Source: Cryptomeria japonica (Eukaryota > Streptophyta > Pinopsida > Cupressales > Cupressaceae). From it: DNA of 64,000 bases. The notes under the pieces were generated by a model. The model searched no databases. It had not been told where the DNA came from and was given only the letters and a program-made list of their open reading frames with translations. Below, one piece after another: positions 1 to 11,971 of the stretch (positions are counted from its first letter, which is position 1; the number at the start of each line of letters is the position of its first letter). The stretch lies in the NCBI RefSeq assembly GCF_030272615.1, contig NC_081412.1, forward strand, positions 39,798,791 through 39,862,790. Reading direction: 5' to 3'. The position numbers and the translations under genes were made by a program.

Positions 1-781
1 ATACCATAACACACTAAACTATACATGGAAAAAATCAAAGAGGAAAAACCATAGTGGGATTTGTGACCCACAATATCAATTCACCGGCCATATGAAGAGA
101 TATTACAAAATATAGGGGCTGCACTTGCAGGAAGGTTTACAGCCTAGAGCACACTGCTCAATCACAAAAGGAGCCTCATTGACTACATACAAATCCAGAC
201 TACAATCCAGAGAAATGAGTGAAGTGCTAAGATAACATCTTTCTAGGTCTGAATACAATTCTAGTTAAGCTCTGTTTGTTTCAGTTTGAAACCCTAAACC
301 CTTTACCGAAATACCCCTTTACATAAATATCCTCACATACATGATCTCTTTAATATATTTCAAATCTCCTTTATTATTTCCTTCCTAATACACATTCCCA
401 TGTCATATCAAAATGATCTAACCTAATAACTTATATACCCTTTACAATTCATTATGCCTTATGTCATCTTACAAAGCTAATTATAATATCAATATACATG
501 TCGGGTAGATAACATAAATACATGAATATGAAAAACAATTGCCGATGCCGGATCCAAAAGATGTCGGTCTCCAATACCGATAACCTTAATCTAAACCATG
601 TGGGCCTGCATTACCGGTAACTTGAGAATTCCTTCCATCCTGTCCATGCCGGTGCTGGTGAAGTGTTTGTGAAGTGCCTGCCAGTAAACAATTGAACCAA
701 AACATGAAGCCAGAACAACTTGCCATGTTGCCATCAATGAAAACACAGTGAAACAAACCAATTAAGTGTCAATTGCCAACA
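1..781 (-). repeat. Element A 3' LTR (incomplete)
   Basis: On the minus strand the LTR begins TGTTGGCAATTG at 781, directly after the polypurine tract, and runs out of the window at base 1. It matches the 5' LTR in two blocks, about 5948-6590 and 10095-10234, which shows where N broke the other copy. The R/U5 end with its hairpin is outside the window. Confidence 0.9.
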
Positions 782-808
782 ATCTCCCCCTTTGGCATTG
801 ATGGCAAC
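782..808 (-). promoter_or_regulatory. Element A polypurine tract and flanking inverted-repeat arm
   Basis: The minus strand reads AAAGGGGGAGAT immediately before the LTR start, the expected plus-strand primer for reverse transcription. Bases 796-808 are a perfect 13-bp inverted match to 727-739 inside the LTR, so the tract sits in the loop of a possible stem. Confidence 0.85.
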
Positions 809-1069
809 ACTCATGTGAAAAAATGATCATGGTTTCATCTGCATCCTGAGCCAGCTCCCCCTGAGTTGAATATCCACCAATACAAAATACTCCATACTTT
901 CATAGTTTTCTATTATACTCCCCCTAATGTATACAACTCCCTTTTTTTCACATCTATATCAGTCCCCCTTTGATATCAATGCCATCAAAATTTCCAAAAA
1001 GAGTACCAAAAAATCCAAAACTAGGATGAAGAATGAAAGATACTGTACAATGAATATCCCAAAACTACC
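809..1069 (-). other. Element A 3' non-coding spacer
   Basis: Lies between the end of ORF2 and the polypurine tract. It contains further short purine runs on the minus strand (GGGGGAG at 857-863 and at 918-924) that resemble the polypurine tract. No coding evidence. Confidence 0.6.
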
Positions 1070-4000
1070 TTACCAGAGCTTAATATGTTTGGAAATATTT
1101 GGATATGCCTTCTTCAATAGCTCAAGATAAGCATCCCAACCAGATTTGAAAGTGATGGATATAGATACAAGTCCATTTAGCATATGGACAAATGACTCTT
1201 TCTCATTTAACTTTGTCGGTGTGGGCTTACCAACCATATCTATACACTCCTTATGTACACTAAGTGAATCCAACCAAGGACTCACAAAACCTCTAAGACT
1301 TCTGGCTCTTCTTATGATTTTATCTTTTTCCTTCTCAAGAGGAGAAACTTGGGCTTCCAAAACCAAAATCTGACCATCAATGGATGTAATCAATGAATTT
1401 AATCCATCAAAAGAATTTTCTATACTTGCAATTTTCTCTCGAGATTCCTTAATCTTCTTATCCAAATTAATTATAAGAAAACTATGTTACAACATACTCT
1501 GTAAATATTTGTACACTTCTTTACAGAATTATCTATCAATTTCAACTTTTCATTAATTTCCTTCCTTTCAGACTCAATCATTTGATCAAATGTAGTTCTT
1601 TTTGCCTATGTGAACCTCTCTAGTGCTTGCCAGTTTGAGATCTGTTGCAAGGATTGGAAATCCTTTGAAATGTGTTTTGTGATTGTCTTAAGTTTGCCGG
1701 ATGAGCTCACTTCTCTGTTAAACTTGCACTTCGAGACTAGTCTATGCAAAATAGTGATAGATTGATCAAAAATCCCTTTATCCATAGATCCCTCCTTCAA
1801 CATTTTCTGTGCAACCATCATCATGAGTTCAATAGAAATCATCTCGGTTATGCTTTTCTTTTCAACCTGCGAAGTGTCCATTGACAACAATTATGGACTC
1901 ACTACCGGTTCCCTGTCGGATTCCTCTTTCTTCTCCTTTGATGATTTAACCTTTGTAGCCTCATCACTTACACCGGTGGCTTTGCCACTTCGTATAGTCT
2001 CAATAATTGTCAGTTCCTCTTTAGGAACTGTATCCTTATCTTGTACATTTGTATCTGGAGGACTCTTGTCCTCAACATTAATATCCTATACATTATCAAC
2101 CTTTACACTCTCTATATTTTCTGCTATCTCAACATTTTTCTATACATTTGTATCTACCAGGGGCTTAATTTCCACTATCTTAATGTTTTTCAAAATTGAG
2201 GGTGAAGTACCCATGACACCCTTTCCTTTTCCTTCAACCGGTATGTCTGCAATATCTGTTTTTGATTCTGGTGAAGTATGAAAATCACAGTTCCCTTCAA
2301 AGAACTTAACCCATGCCTTGTGGGTCTCCTTGGTTATCTCATTTACCCTTCCTAACATAAGACTGATTATTCTATGTTTGCTGTTAAAGATTTTCCTATT
2401 TGCAACCTCAAGTGTTTTATCCATCTCCTCCAGAGCAATAGAAACACAAACAGATAACAACTTTTGAATCTTTATATGTTTGTCCTCTTGCATTTTCGAT
2501 AGTCTCCTACCATATAACATATCATACAATTATGTTGGTATTTGGTTTTCAATTTCTATCAAGGCTTTCTTATATATATCTAAATATAACAAAACTGCCT
2601 CCTCAACTTCTCTCTGTTCAACATTATCCAAATTCTCATAATACAATTGTACATTCTTTAACATGCCATCTTTAGTAATCTCATCAACTAACTCTGCACA
2701 AGTATTGGATGGAATAATAGTTACATTACTAGTGACAAGTGCCAGATCAGTGTCATCCATCTTCTTCCTTCTTCCAGTACCAGATGGAGCAAATGGTGTT
2801 TCTTTTGGAGAAATTCTTTGTGCTGGTAACTTGAATGCAACTTTCTTAACCAGTTTAGTTTTTTCCTCAACCTTAGTTTCCTCTATTTTCTTTCTTAATA
2901 CCCTTTTAAATGCCAAGGGTGTGTCATCTTCAGATGCAAATTCAGCTGTAACAGGTTCAATAAACATTTCTGGTTCTTTCCTCTTTCTGCCTTTCTTTGG
3001 GACAACATCAATCAATGCATTGATGTCCTGTGAAACCTTTTCCACAAACTTACTTGCCTTTCCTTCCTCTCTCTTCTTCCTGTTGAACTTAGTTTCAATC
3101 TCTTGTGTCTTTTGCTTTGTAGTACCAAAGGTTTTGGCAGTTTCATCTACTAGTGCATCAATTAACATCTTTGCATAGGCATCTAAAATCTGTGCATCAA
3201 CTTCATATCCCATCTCCTCAATCCATATCTTCTGAGGTTTGACCGCTTCCATGAGTGTTTCATCTTTCTTAACCATGAAGCATATGTCAGCTGAGTATTT
3301 ATCAACAATGTACATAGGAACCCTTTCTCTAGATTTCATAGCTTTTTGAAATGACTTAAAATAACCCCAAACTTTATCATCTCTGATTACCCAACGAAGC
3401 AATTGACTATTTTAGTTGCCTCCCTACTGGGATATCAAATGCCCATTGTCTCTTCCCAAAACCGAGAATCTCATTTATGAAAAATATCATTAAACAGACA
3501 ATTAAGTTGCCATACCGGAAAGTTCCTTTCTTTTCACCTTTAATCTTTCCTAGGTTTATCAACAATTCATCCAACATCCAACCACATAGATCCAATTTCT
3601 CATTCTCTCTCATCATCTTATAAGCTGCAAAAATACAGGAGCTAGAAACAAAATTCAGTCGGTTTGATTGGGTTACCTTGTAACCGATGACCATGCTACT
3701 GAATCTAATGTCTGTGTCAGTGATAGTGTTGATTCTCATTGATCGCCTATCTGATGTTGCGCTGGTGATTTTGTTGACATGATCATTAGAGACCTTTTTA
3801 TCTAGACGTTGCCTAGCTTGCGGTAAACTGATGAGTGCCCTTATAGACTCCTTTGTAATATTGTATGGTCTATCCAACCAGATAAACTCTCCATGTACTC
3901 TGCTCAAAACATACCTAACGATTTCATTTGCAAATTCCAGAATGTCTAGAATGCCGGTAAACCCTAAATCCTCAATGTGCTTGTATTCTGGCTTGATCTT

Positions 4001-4258
4001 TCTAGAATCTCCCATTAACTCGCTCATGTACATGCCCTTCATATCAGATTTTCCCAATTCCTCAATGTGACAATGAATGTAGGATCTAACATCTTCAACA
4101 TATACTACTCCTTCTAGAACACGGGAAAATGTGCCAACTGAATCGTCCAGGGTAGCCACATGCAAATATCACTTGAAATTTGGCTTGGGATGATCCTTGA
4201 CCTCAACAACTGTTGGGTTTACAACAAAGATAGGCACAAGTGATGATCCCGCTTCCAT
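1070..4258 (-). pseudogene. Element A ORF2, conserved protein of unknown function, broken
   Basis: The likely start is the ATG at 4258, in frame with the longest open stretch; about 1,060 codons in all. Order: N-terminal region with VHGEFIWLDRPYNITKE; a hydrophobic block with LDLCGWMLDELLINLGKIK and FRYGNLIVCLMIFF; a block ending EEMGYEV; a basic linker (KRKEP, KKREEGK); a helical stretch; an acidic, low-complexity region; and a C-terminal coiled coil (1070-1465). Damage is modest: one stop near 4170, a frameshift near 3405, several stops, and a second frameshift near 1480. The same blocks occur in the ORF2 of B, D, G and I. I know no characterised protein it matches; a relation to plant transposon-associated domains is possible but untested. 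Confidence 0.75.
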
Positions 4259-4539
4259 GAATAAAGATAGATACCCGTGAATCGCTGTTGGTGAAACCCT
4301 AAAGACTTCTTCCAATCACTGGTGAAATCGCTCAAGAAGATATCTAAATCGCACTGAATCACCTTTGATCACTCTGAATACAAGGTGATAAAAAGTGAAG
4401 TTGATTCAACCTTTTAACCTCCAAGAAAAACCCTAATCCTTCATTGATATAAATAAGTTTCAATGGAAGATACCAGATCTCGATAAAATATCTCCATGCC
4501 GAATATGCATCTTGAATGTTTGGAACATCTTACAGACCC
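4259..4539 (-). other. Element A inter-ORF region
   Basis: Non-coding spacer between ORF1 and ORF2. It carries GAGCGATT- and GTGCGATT-like words also seen before ORF2 in D and G, and may hold the leader or a splice acceptor for ORF2. No promoter motif is clear. Confidence 0.4.
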
Positions 4540-5713
4540 TCATCCTAGGGCACATGCAACATCTTCATGAATTTTTCCTACCCCTAAGATATCTTCCTCA
4601 GTTACTGGTTGAGCTTCCTGCCGATGCAGGAGCAATCTCCTTTGCTCAATAAGTAACTGGTGCATTCCCATTTGCAGATTGATCTTCTGACTTCCTAACC
4701 CATCTCTGGGTATGATCTTGCTGGATTTCATTAACATTCTCTTTCCCTTTCTCATTTAATCCTTTATTACCAATCGATGGATTTCTGCTTCTACAGAATT
4801 TAGCAATATGTCCAACCTCATTACATGCATAAAATATAACATTATTCTTTTGGATTGCTTTACTAAAATCGGTATAATTGCTTGAACTGCACTGATTAGC
4901 CATATGTCCAAAATTTTCACATGCATAACATTTTACATTCATTCTGCAATCTACTGTTTTATGACCATTCTTATTTCATTTAGAATATTGTCTGGGAGCA
5001 TAATTATTGTTATGATTTGGTCTATTTCTACATTACCTAGCCATGTGACCAATTTTTTTACAAACAAAACATCTACCATTAAATTTATAAGCATTGAACT
5101 GCCTTACCGATGCCTTATGATTTTGATCTTCATTTGCAGTACCAGAACTCCGACCTTGTTTAAATCCAAGTCCACTTGAATCTCCATTCTATCTTTGTCT
5201 CTTCAATAACTCATCTAGTTGTGTTGAACTAATCTTGATTTTTTCTTTATATTCACTTGCAATAGTCAGATCATCTCTCAGAATTATCATTTGTCTCTCA
5301 AGCTCTTGTTCATTACTCTGGGATTGTACTAAATTAGTTCTCAACATATCATTCTCATGAACCAACCTACCACATTCTTCAAATTTGTTTTTCAGAGATA
5401 CAACAATATTTTCTTCCTTTTTCTTCCAGTCTTGAATCTCCTTAGACATTCTCATAGTTATAGATTGCATTTCATTTCTCATGACCATGTTCTCCCGACT
5501 CAACTTTTGACACTGTTCCTTAAGTGCATCTTTCTCTTCATCACCCTGATTTTGCAAAAGTTCCTTCCTCCTAGCCTGATTAAATGACAACCTTTCTTGT
5601 AGGACAAGAATGAATTCCTAAGCAGAATTCAATTCATTTTGTAACTCCAAGTTCTTTATCCTTTCAACATCATAATCTTCAAGTGCTACCTCAAGTTGCT
5701 TTTCCAAACTCAT
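4540..5713 (-). pseudogene. Element A ORF1, Gag-like coiled coil plus zinc knuckles, broken
   Basis: Starts at the ATG at 5713 (MSLEKQLEVALEDYD), about 60 bases after the primer site. Residues 1-180 are coiled coil, rich in E, K, L and Q heptads. After a GLGF linker come knuckles of the CX2CX4HX4C type: CFVCKKIGHMAR followed by a stop where the knuckle should end, a degraded one, CYACENFGHMANQC (intact), and one whose first Cys is now Phe (FYACNEVGHIAKFC). All lie in one frame with several stops, down to about 4646. Likely role by analogy with Gag: self-assembly through the coil and RNA binding through the knuckles. It lacks the N-terminal Gag domain seen in Copia E. Confidence 0.75.
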
Positions 5714-5773
5714 ATCTATGGATTCTGGATTCAAGATCTCCCTCAAGCTATTAAACTTCCTCTGAGGCACAAG

Positions 5774-5785
5774 GCTCTGATACCA
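5774..5785 (-). promoter_or_regulatory. Element A primer-binding site (initiator tRNA-Met type)
   Basis: The minus strand reads TGGTATCAGAGC two bases after the LTR end CCAACA. This is the usual plant Copia primer site complementary to the 3' end of initiator tRNA-Met. Confidence 0.92.
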
Positions 5786-5800
5786 ATTGTTGGAGTCCAA

Positions 5801-5838
5801 GAACACTGAGAGGGGGGGGGGGGGGTGAATCAGTGTTC
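5801..5838 (-). promoter_or_regulatory. LTR-end hairpin upstream of primer site, element A
   Basis: GAACACTGA at 5801-5809 and TCAGTGTTC at 5830-5838 form a perfect 9-bp inverted repeat. In the element's RNA the loop is a long run of C. The stem ends 15 bases from the primer site. Equivalent stems with different sequence occur in C, D, E, G, H and I. Confidence 0.7.
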
Positions 5839-6590
5839 TACCAGAATGACCATTTATAACCTTATTAAAACATGCATATACTAATCAGTATACCGGTACA
5901 TATAGAATTAAAAGAAGTAAAGAAACAAATAATCCAATCACATAAATGAATACCATAATACACTAAATTATACGTGGAAAAACTACGGTGGGATTTGTGA
6001 CCCACAATATCAATTCACTGGCCATATGAAGAGATATTACAAAATACAGGGGCCTGCACTTGCAGGAAGGCTTACAGACCAGAGCACACTGCTCAATCAC
6101 AAAATGAGCCTTGCTGACTATGTACAAATCCAGACTACAATCTATAAAAATGAGTGAATTGCTAAGATAACATCTTTCTATGCCTAAATACAATTCCGAT
6201 TAAGCTTCGTTTGTTCCAGTCTGAAATCCTAAACCCTTTACCAGAATACCCCTTTACATAAATATCCTCACATACACAACCTCTCTGATATATTTCACAT
6301 CTCCTTTATTATTTCCTTCCTAATACATATTCCCATTTCATATCAAAATAATCTAACCTACTGACTTATATACCCTTTACAATTCATCATGCCTTATGTC
6401 GGCTTACAAAGATAATTACAATATCAATATACATGTCGGGTAGATAACATAAATACATGAATATAAAAAACAATTGCCGATGCCAAATCCAAAAGATGTC
6501 AGTCTCCAATATTGATAACCTTAATCTAAACCATGTCTGCCTGCATTGTCAGTAACTTGAGAATTCCTTCCATCCTGCCGGTGTCAGTGG

Positions 6591-8078
6591 TGCAGGAGCC
6601 CCTTGTCAATAGTCATGTCATGAGAATTTCATAAGGTTTTGAGTCTATGATTGTCTTTAAGGTAATTTGAATGTAATTCAAGGCATGATGAGTCATTTTT
6701 GTAAGGCAATGTCACTCATTTGTATCAAGTTGCTCAAGTTGCGTATTCAAGTTCTAATATGCTCAAGGAGGTCAATCTTGTGTAAGAGAGTTATAAAAGG
6801 GTAACCATGATGTAAGAAACCATGTTGTAAAAGTTACAAACAAGGGATGTAATTGGTATTGGGAAGTTGTAACTACCATATGAATGTGTGAAGATTATAA
6901 AATCCATCATTTGGTCGAATCCAATGTGGGTGTGTATGATTGGAGGAAGGAAATGAATAACATTTGAATTTTTTACACATTCCACATTGATTTCTGGGTA
7001 TTGCAGTCTGATCATTCACATTTTTCTTTGTGAAAAATCATTTGTATCCATTGTTAATCTATTGGATATGATAATGGAATGAGTTAAATTTGTTTTCCCT
7101 TTGGTTTCATTTAATTTCAATCACTTTGAAGCAAGTTATGCACGTTTTGGTGAAAACTATCAAAACCCTCAATGAGGGTTACCAGTTTTACGAAAAATGC
7201 TATAAGTTTGGATTGAACCGTTGGAGATTTCTGTAAATTTAATTGAAGCTCTTTTTTGAGGTTATCTAAAGGTACACTGAAGTGATTGGCGAAATGTTTC
7301 CATTTTAAAAATATATTAATGATTGTTCTTCTGCATTTTATTGTGAAAATCAGACAGATTAAGATTTGAGACAGTTATAGTTTTGTTTGTTCACTTTGTT
7401 GTAGGGGGATCTCTCTATGTTTATGAATATTTGAAGGCACTATTAGTTGTTGTTTTTGAAGTATATACACCCCTCTTTATGTGCTTTGGAACTTGCTGGA
7501 AGAGATCAACAAAAGACTTTTATGTTGACTGTCACAATAGGATAATATTTAGGTCATAAAGAATGAAAGATTGTTTGTCTTATTTTGCATTTTGCACACA
7601 ATAACTTAATAGATTTGTGATAGTTCTATATGGATGGGACGACTTATAAATTGGGAATATTTGAATGATTTTTGTTGGTAGATTTCTTATACTTTGCTGA
7701 TAACAAGTTGAAGTTGTCATGATGAGACATGTTGCAGGTTTTGAAGGATTATGGACTTGTTATTGTTGGACAAATTAGGAGCATGAAATTGATAGAGTAT
7801 ATGGACTCTTGGAGGATAAGTGATTTCTATGGTAAAATGTGAAGGTAATGGTTTTCCATTGGATGGATCTTATGTTGATTTTTGGATCTTGCATTAAGTT
7901 GAGGATTGATTGTTGATTGGTTGGACATTGATGAATTAGTTGATTGAAGAATGTTAATTTTGTTAGATGCCTCAAACCTATTGAGTTGGATATTGTTTTG
8001 CATCATTGAGAACCATATAATTGGGACTCCATGGTTGATTTGGGGTTCTTAGTTGTTTTTTCATGATTCTTTGCATCA
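6591..8078 (+). repeat. Element N 5' LTR
   Basis: 1,488 bases starting TGCAGGAGCC and ending TTTGCATCA, followed by the primer site. It is co-linear with 8606-10094, with scattered substitutions and small indels that indicate an old insertion. Confidence 0.85.
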
Positions 8079-8605
8079 AATTGGTATCAGAGCTAGAAGA
8101 GCCTGAGTGTGTGGGTAGAGCGTGAAGGAGGGAATCCACACCAGGACCTATCCCAAGAAGATTTGAGATGTTTTGTTGCTAGTGTGTTTGGTCGTAGGTG
8201 TTAATCCATCTAATTGTAGAGAAGGTGTTGGAACATGTTAGGGAAGATCCTGGTTGTTGGTTGCTAAGAGAGACTAGGGAGAGAGGAGAAAGAGACTCCT
8301 AGGTGAGGCAAAGAAAGTGTGAGTTTGTGTGTGTGCAGTAGGAGAGGTGGATGCCTAAGGAAAACTTATGAGTTGTAGCCATTGGATACTCCATGGATAG
8401 GAGTAGTTAAGAGGTTGGATAGTTTGTGTCCTTTTGGAGATGTTGATTGTAGTAGAGGCATGAGAACAGTGAAAAGATGAAGAGGCAAAAATGAAGGCAA
8501 AGACAAAGATCAGGTTTCAGTCCAAGAAACTAAATTTTTTTCTTGCAGGTTGTTATTCTCTATTTTTTCAAGAGACTTGGAAATATTTTAAGGTCGACAG
8601 TATGG
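8079..8605 (+). other. Element N internal region with primer site
   Basis: The primer site TGGTATCAGAGC is at 8082-8093. The rest holds no open reading frame of note. A purine-rich stretch lies at about 8470-8510, but the bases directly before the second LTR are not a clean polypurine tract, which is unusual. Confidence 0.7.
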
Positions 8606-10094
8606 TGTAGGAGTCCCTTGTCAACAGTCATGTCATGAGTAATTTCATAAGGTTTTGAGTCTATGATTGTCTTTAAGGTCATTTAGATGTAATTCAAGGC
8701 ATGATGAGTCATTTTTGTAAGGCAATGTCACTCATTTGTAACAAGTTGCTCAAGTTGCGTATTCGAGTTCTAATATGGTCAAGGAGGTCAATCTTGTGTA
8801 AAAGTCATGAAAGGGTAACAATGATGTAACAAACCATGTTTTAAAAGTTGCAAACAAGGGATGTAATTGGTATTGGGAAGTTGTAACTTCCATATGGATG
8901 TGTTAAGGTTATAAAATCTATAATTTGGTTGAATCCAATGTGGGTGTGTATGATTGGAGGAAGGAAATTAATAACACTTGAATTTTTTACACATTCCACA
9001 TTGATTTATGGGTATTGCAGTATGATCATTCATGTTTTTATTTGTGAAAAATCCTTTGTCTATATTGGAAATATACTAGATATGATAATGGAATGAGTTA
9101 AATTTGTTTTCCTTTTGGTTTCATTTAATTTCAATCACTTTGAAGCAAGCTATGCATGTTTTGGTGGAAACTATCAAAACCCTCAATGAGGGTTACCAAT
9201 TTTATGAAAAATGCTATAAGTTTGGATTGAGCTATTGGATCTTTCTATAAATTTAATTGAAGGTTTGTATTCAAGTTATCTAAAGTTCCACTGAATATAT
9301 TGGCAAAATGTTTCCATTTGCAAAAGATATTAATGACCCTTCTTCTGCATTTTATTGTGAAAATCAGACAGACTAAGATTTGGTACAATTATAGGTTTGT
9401 TTGTTCACTTTGTTGTAAGGGCATCTCTCTATGTTTCTGAATATTTGAAGACACTATTAGTTTTTTTTTTTTGATGTAGATACACCCCTCTTTATGTACT
9501 TTGGAAATTGTTGGAAGAGATCAACAAAAGACCTTTATGTTGACTGTCACAATAGGACAATATTTCAGTCATAAAGAAAGGAAGATTGGTTGTCTTATTT
9601 TGCATTTTGGACTAAAAGAGCTTAAAGGATTTGTGATAGTTCTATATGGATGGGATGACTTATAAATTAGGAATATTTGAATTATTTTTCTTGGTATATT
9701 GCTTGCACTTTTCTTATCACAAGTTGAAGTTGTCATGATGAGACATGTTGCAGGTTTTGAAGGACTATGGACCTGTTATTGTTGGACAAATTTGGAGCAT
9801 GAAATTGATAGAGTAAATGGACTCTTGGATGATAAATAATTTTTATGGTAAAATGTGAAGGTAATGGTTTTCCATTGGATGGATCTTATGTTGAGCTTTG
9901 GATCTTGCATTAAGTTGAGGATTGATTGTGGATTGGTTGGACATTGATGAATTAGTTGATTGAATAATGTTAATTTTGTTAGATGCTTCAAACCTATTGA
10001 GTTGCATATTGTTTTGGGTCATTGAGAACCCTAGGATTGGGATTCCATGGTTGATTTGGGGTTCTTGGTTGTTTTTTCATGATGCTCTGCATCA
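8606..10094 (+). repeat. Element N 3' LTR
   Basis: 1,489 bases starting TGTAGGAGTC and ending CTGCATCA, after which the sequence of A's LTR resumes. Confidence 0.85.
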
Positions 10095-10234
10095 ACCAGT
10101 GTCGGTGCCGGTGAAGTGTCTGTGAAGTGCCTGCCGGTAAACAACTAAACCAAAACATGAAGCCATAACAACTTGCAATGTTGCCATCAATGACAACATA
10201 GTGAAACTAACCAATTGAGTGTCAATTTCAAACA

Positions 10235-10619
10235 CTCTTCATGCAGATTCTAAGAACCCCTCTTCAATGATCCACAATCAATTTTGGAAGATTGTAGAAG
10301 GATAAAGCTAAATGTGTAGATGTTATTTGGAAGTTTTAGAAAGGATTTGATGCTCCGGTCAACAACTTTGTGAAAATAATGGTAACCAGTTGTAGTATTT
10401 ATTGAAGTGGAAAATTAGGTTTTTGAAGGATAAAAGTGCATTTTGAAGTTTCATTTGTCACAATGCGATCAAGAAAATAGTGCACAGAAGAAGAGCAAAG
10501 TGATTTGGCAATTTTAACAACGATTTTAGCGATCCTAAATCAAATTTCAGCACTTGGTTGTGAATCAAGGTATTTATCTGTTTAGACTATCTGTTTTCTG
10601 CAAACCTTAGCATTCGAAA
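10235..10619. other. Unassigned sequence between elements A and C
   Basis: About 385 bases between A's outer LTR end and the probable start of C's LTR. No coding potential, repeat or known motif is seen. It may be older host or transposon DNA. Confidence 0.5.
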
Positions 10620-10648
10620 TGGCTTTAGCTTCTTATAGAACACAAGTT

Positions 10649-10679
10649 ATCATTGAGAGGGGAGGGGTGAATCAATGAT
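10649..10679 (-). promoter_or_regulatory. LTR-end hairpin, element C
   Basis: ATCATTGA at 10649-10656 pairs perfectly with TCAATGAT at 10672-10679. Relative to element A, a C:G pair in the stem has become U:A with both sides changed. Confidence 0.7.
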
Positions 10680-11966
10680 TATAAATAATTTCAAACTATG
10701 TGTGTGCAACTAGTAAAGTAATGAAAACACTAATAATCAATCACACACAAAAGACACATCACATAAAATAGGATATACGAGGAAAACCCAATGTGGGAAA
10801 AACCTCGGCAAGAAATGCTGTTGGAGATCTTTAGCTCCAATCCAGCCTCACCATGAAAGTATTTGATAACAATGATTTAGGGCACCAACCCAAGCAATAG
10901 CAACCCCTACACTGAGCATCCACCCAATGAAATACAATATGATAAAAGCTATACAATAATCTACACCTTATTACAAATGAATTTTGTAACACCTCCAATA
11001 AATTATCTCTACCAATTTAACTCTCCTCTACCTCTCTACTTCAGTCTTACTAGTTCAGATACTGTCGGTTAAACAAACTATTGAATTCTGTAACTATTTA
11101 CTGGTAACTTCAACCCTTGCCAGTTTCACCTTCCTTACTAGTTCTTCACAAACATTCAGTCACTTCAGTACTTTTCTCTTGCATTCAGACTGACCTCTCT
11201 TGCTCTGCAAAAGCTCACCTCACATGAAACTCACTTGCAACATCATCATCTTTGATCTTTGATCTATTCCTTTATACCCAAGCTTTCCCGCCAAAAATGA
11301 GTTTCAAACTTTTCACGCCTAGGTTTTTCTTCACTAACCTCGATCTGTATCAGATCAAATCAAATCTTATTTTCTATGATTGACAACCTACAACAAATCA
11401 ACTATCACCACCATTTTGATCCTTCTAATATTTTTACTATGTTTAGAAAATTTGATCATGTTCATCTGCCTTGATTTTTGTCGACCTAGCTATTTCTATT
11501 TGATCTATTTCAAGGCATAATCTTCTGCACTCGATCTGTGATTCTCACAGTCAACATTTAATGCCGACCTACTCTGCAGCTACCTTGTTGATGCACTATT
11601 CACTTACCATTGTATGTTTGCCACCAAGAGTCCACGTGTTGTCTATGTCACCATCTAGTTCACTTGATTGTGTTAGTTCATACTTGATCACCGACAAGTC
11701 ACACTACTGGTATACACTAACCAGTTAACATTGATCTCATGAAATACTCTATTCTCTCGGTTAGGTGAAGAAAACCAAGATTGCTTTTAGTTTTGTGTTC
11801 ATTCTTCAATCTCTATGATCCATCAACTTCTCAATTTGTTTTCTTTGGTTCTTGTTGGTTTACGCTTTCTTACTGGTGGACCTATTTACTGGTTGACAAT
11901 ACACCTGCCTGCATATCGGTAACAATATCCCACTAACATACAATGATCTCCATCTTACATACAACA

Positions 11967-11971
11967 TGCTA
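11967..11971. repeat. Target-site duplication of element B (left)
   Basis: TGCTA, repeated at 19431-19435. The flanks join to give uninterrupted element C LTR. Confidence 0.88.

Larger units (their letters stand above)
6591..10094. mobile_element. Element N: small non-coding LTR retrotransposon nested in A's LTR
   Basis: Two copies of a 1.49-kb repeat (6591-8078 and 8606-10094) bracket a 527-base centre that begins with a TGGTATCAGAGC primer site, so the element reads on the plus strand. LTRs start TG[C/T]AGGAG and end GCATCA. The sequence CAGTG occurs at 6585-6589 and 10097-10101; it is a possible target duplication, though one or two bases off a perfect fit. There is no coding capacity; the LTRs make up most of the element, as in TRIM/LARD-type non-autonomous elements. 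Confidence 0.85.
1..10234 (-). mobile_element. Element A: pol-less LTR retrotransposon, 3' LTR cut by window start, 5' LTR split by element N
   Basis: Reading on the minus strand the order is 5' LTR (5788-10234, interrupted), primer site, ORF1 with coiled coil and zinc knuckles, ORF2 of unknown function, polypurine tract and 3' LTR (1-781). No protease, integrase, reverse transcriptase or RNase H is visible between the LTRs. The two LTRs match along their length: the sequence at position 1 corresponds to about 5948, so roughly 160 bases of the 3' LTR lie outside the window. LTR ends are TGTTGG and CCAACA. Closest relative in the window is element I. Confidence 0.88.
5788..10234 (-). repeat. 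Element A 5' LTR, interrupted by element N
   Basis: Real LTR sequence is 5788-6590 plus about 10095-10234, roughly 940 bases. The distal end (10212-10234) matches the 3' LTR start at 759-781 with some divergence. Low-coordinate end is TGTTGG beside the primer site. Confidence 0.88.
10620..11971 (-). repeat. Element C 3' LTR, main part
   Basis: Recognised by the LTR-end hairpin at 10649-10679 and by continuity across B to the TGTTGG start at 19483. The low-coordinate boundary is uncertain; a TG at 10620 is the best candidate. Total LTR length would be about 1.4 kb. Confidence 0.65.

Noticed and set aside
5810-5826. G run at 5810-5826 (and 18358-18382, 54457-54468) as a G-quadruplex
   Set aside because: Each is essentially one long run and not four separated tracts; the better explanation is the variable C-rich loop of the LTR-end hairpin.
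6791-9991. Minus-strand frames of 66-74 codons inside N's LTRs (7775-7975 and 9776-9991)
   Set aside because: They resemble each other only because the LTRs are copies; short, with no domain.
10235-10619. Region between A and C as part of C's LTR
   Set aside because: The LTR-end hairpin at 10649 should be within about 10-35 bases of the LTR end, so the LTR should not extend this far.
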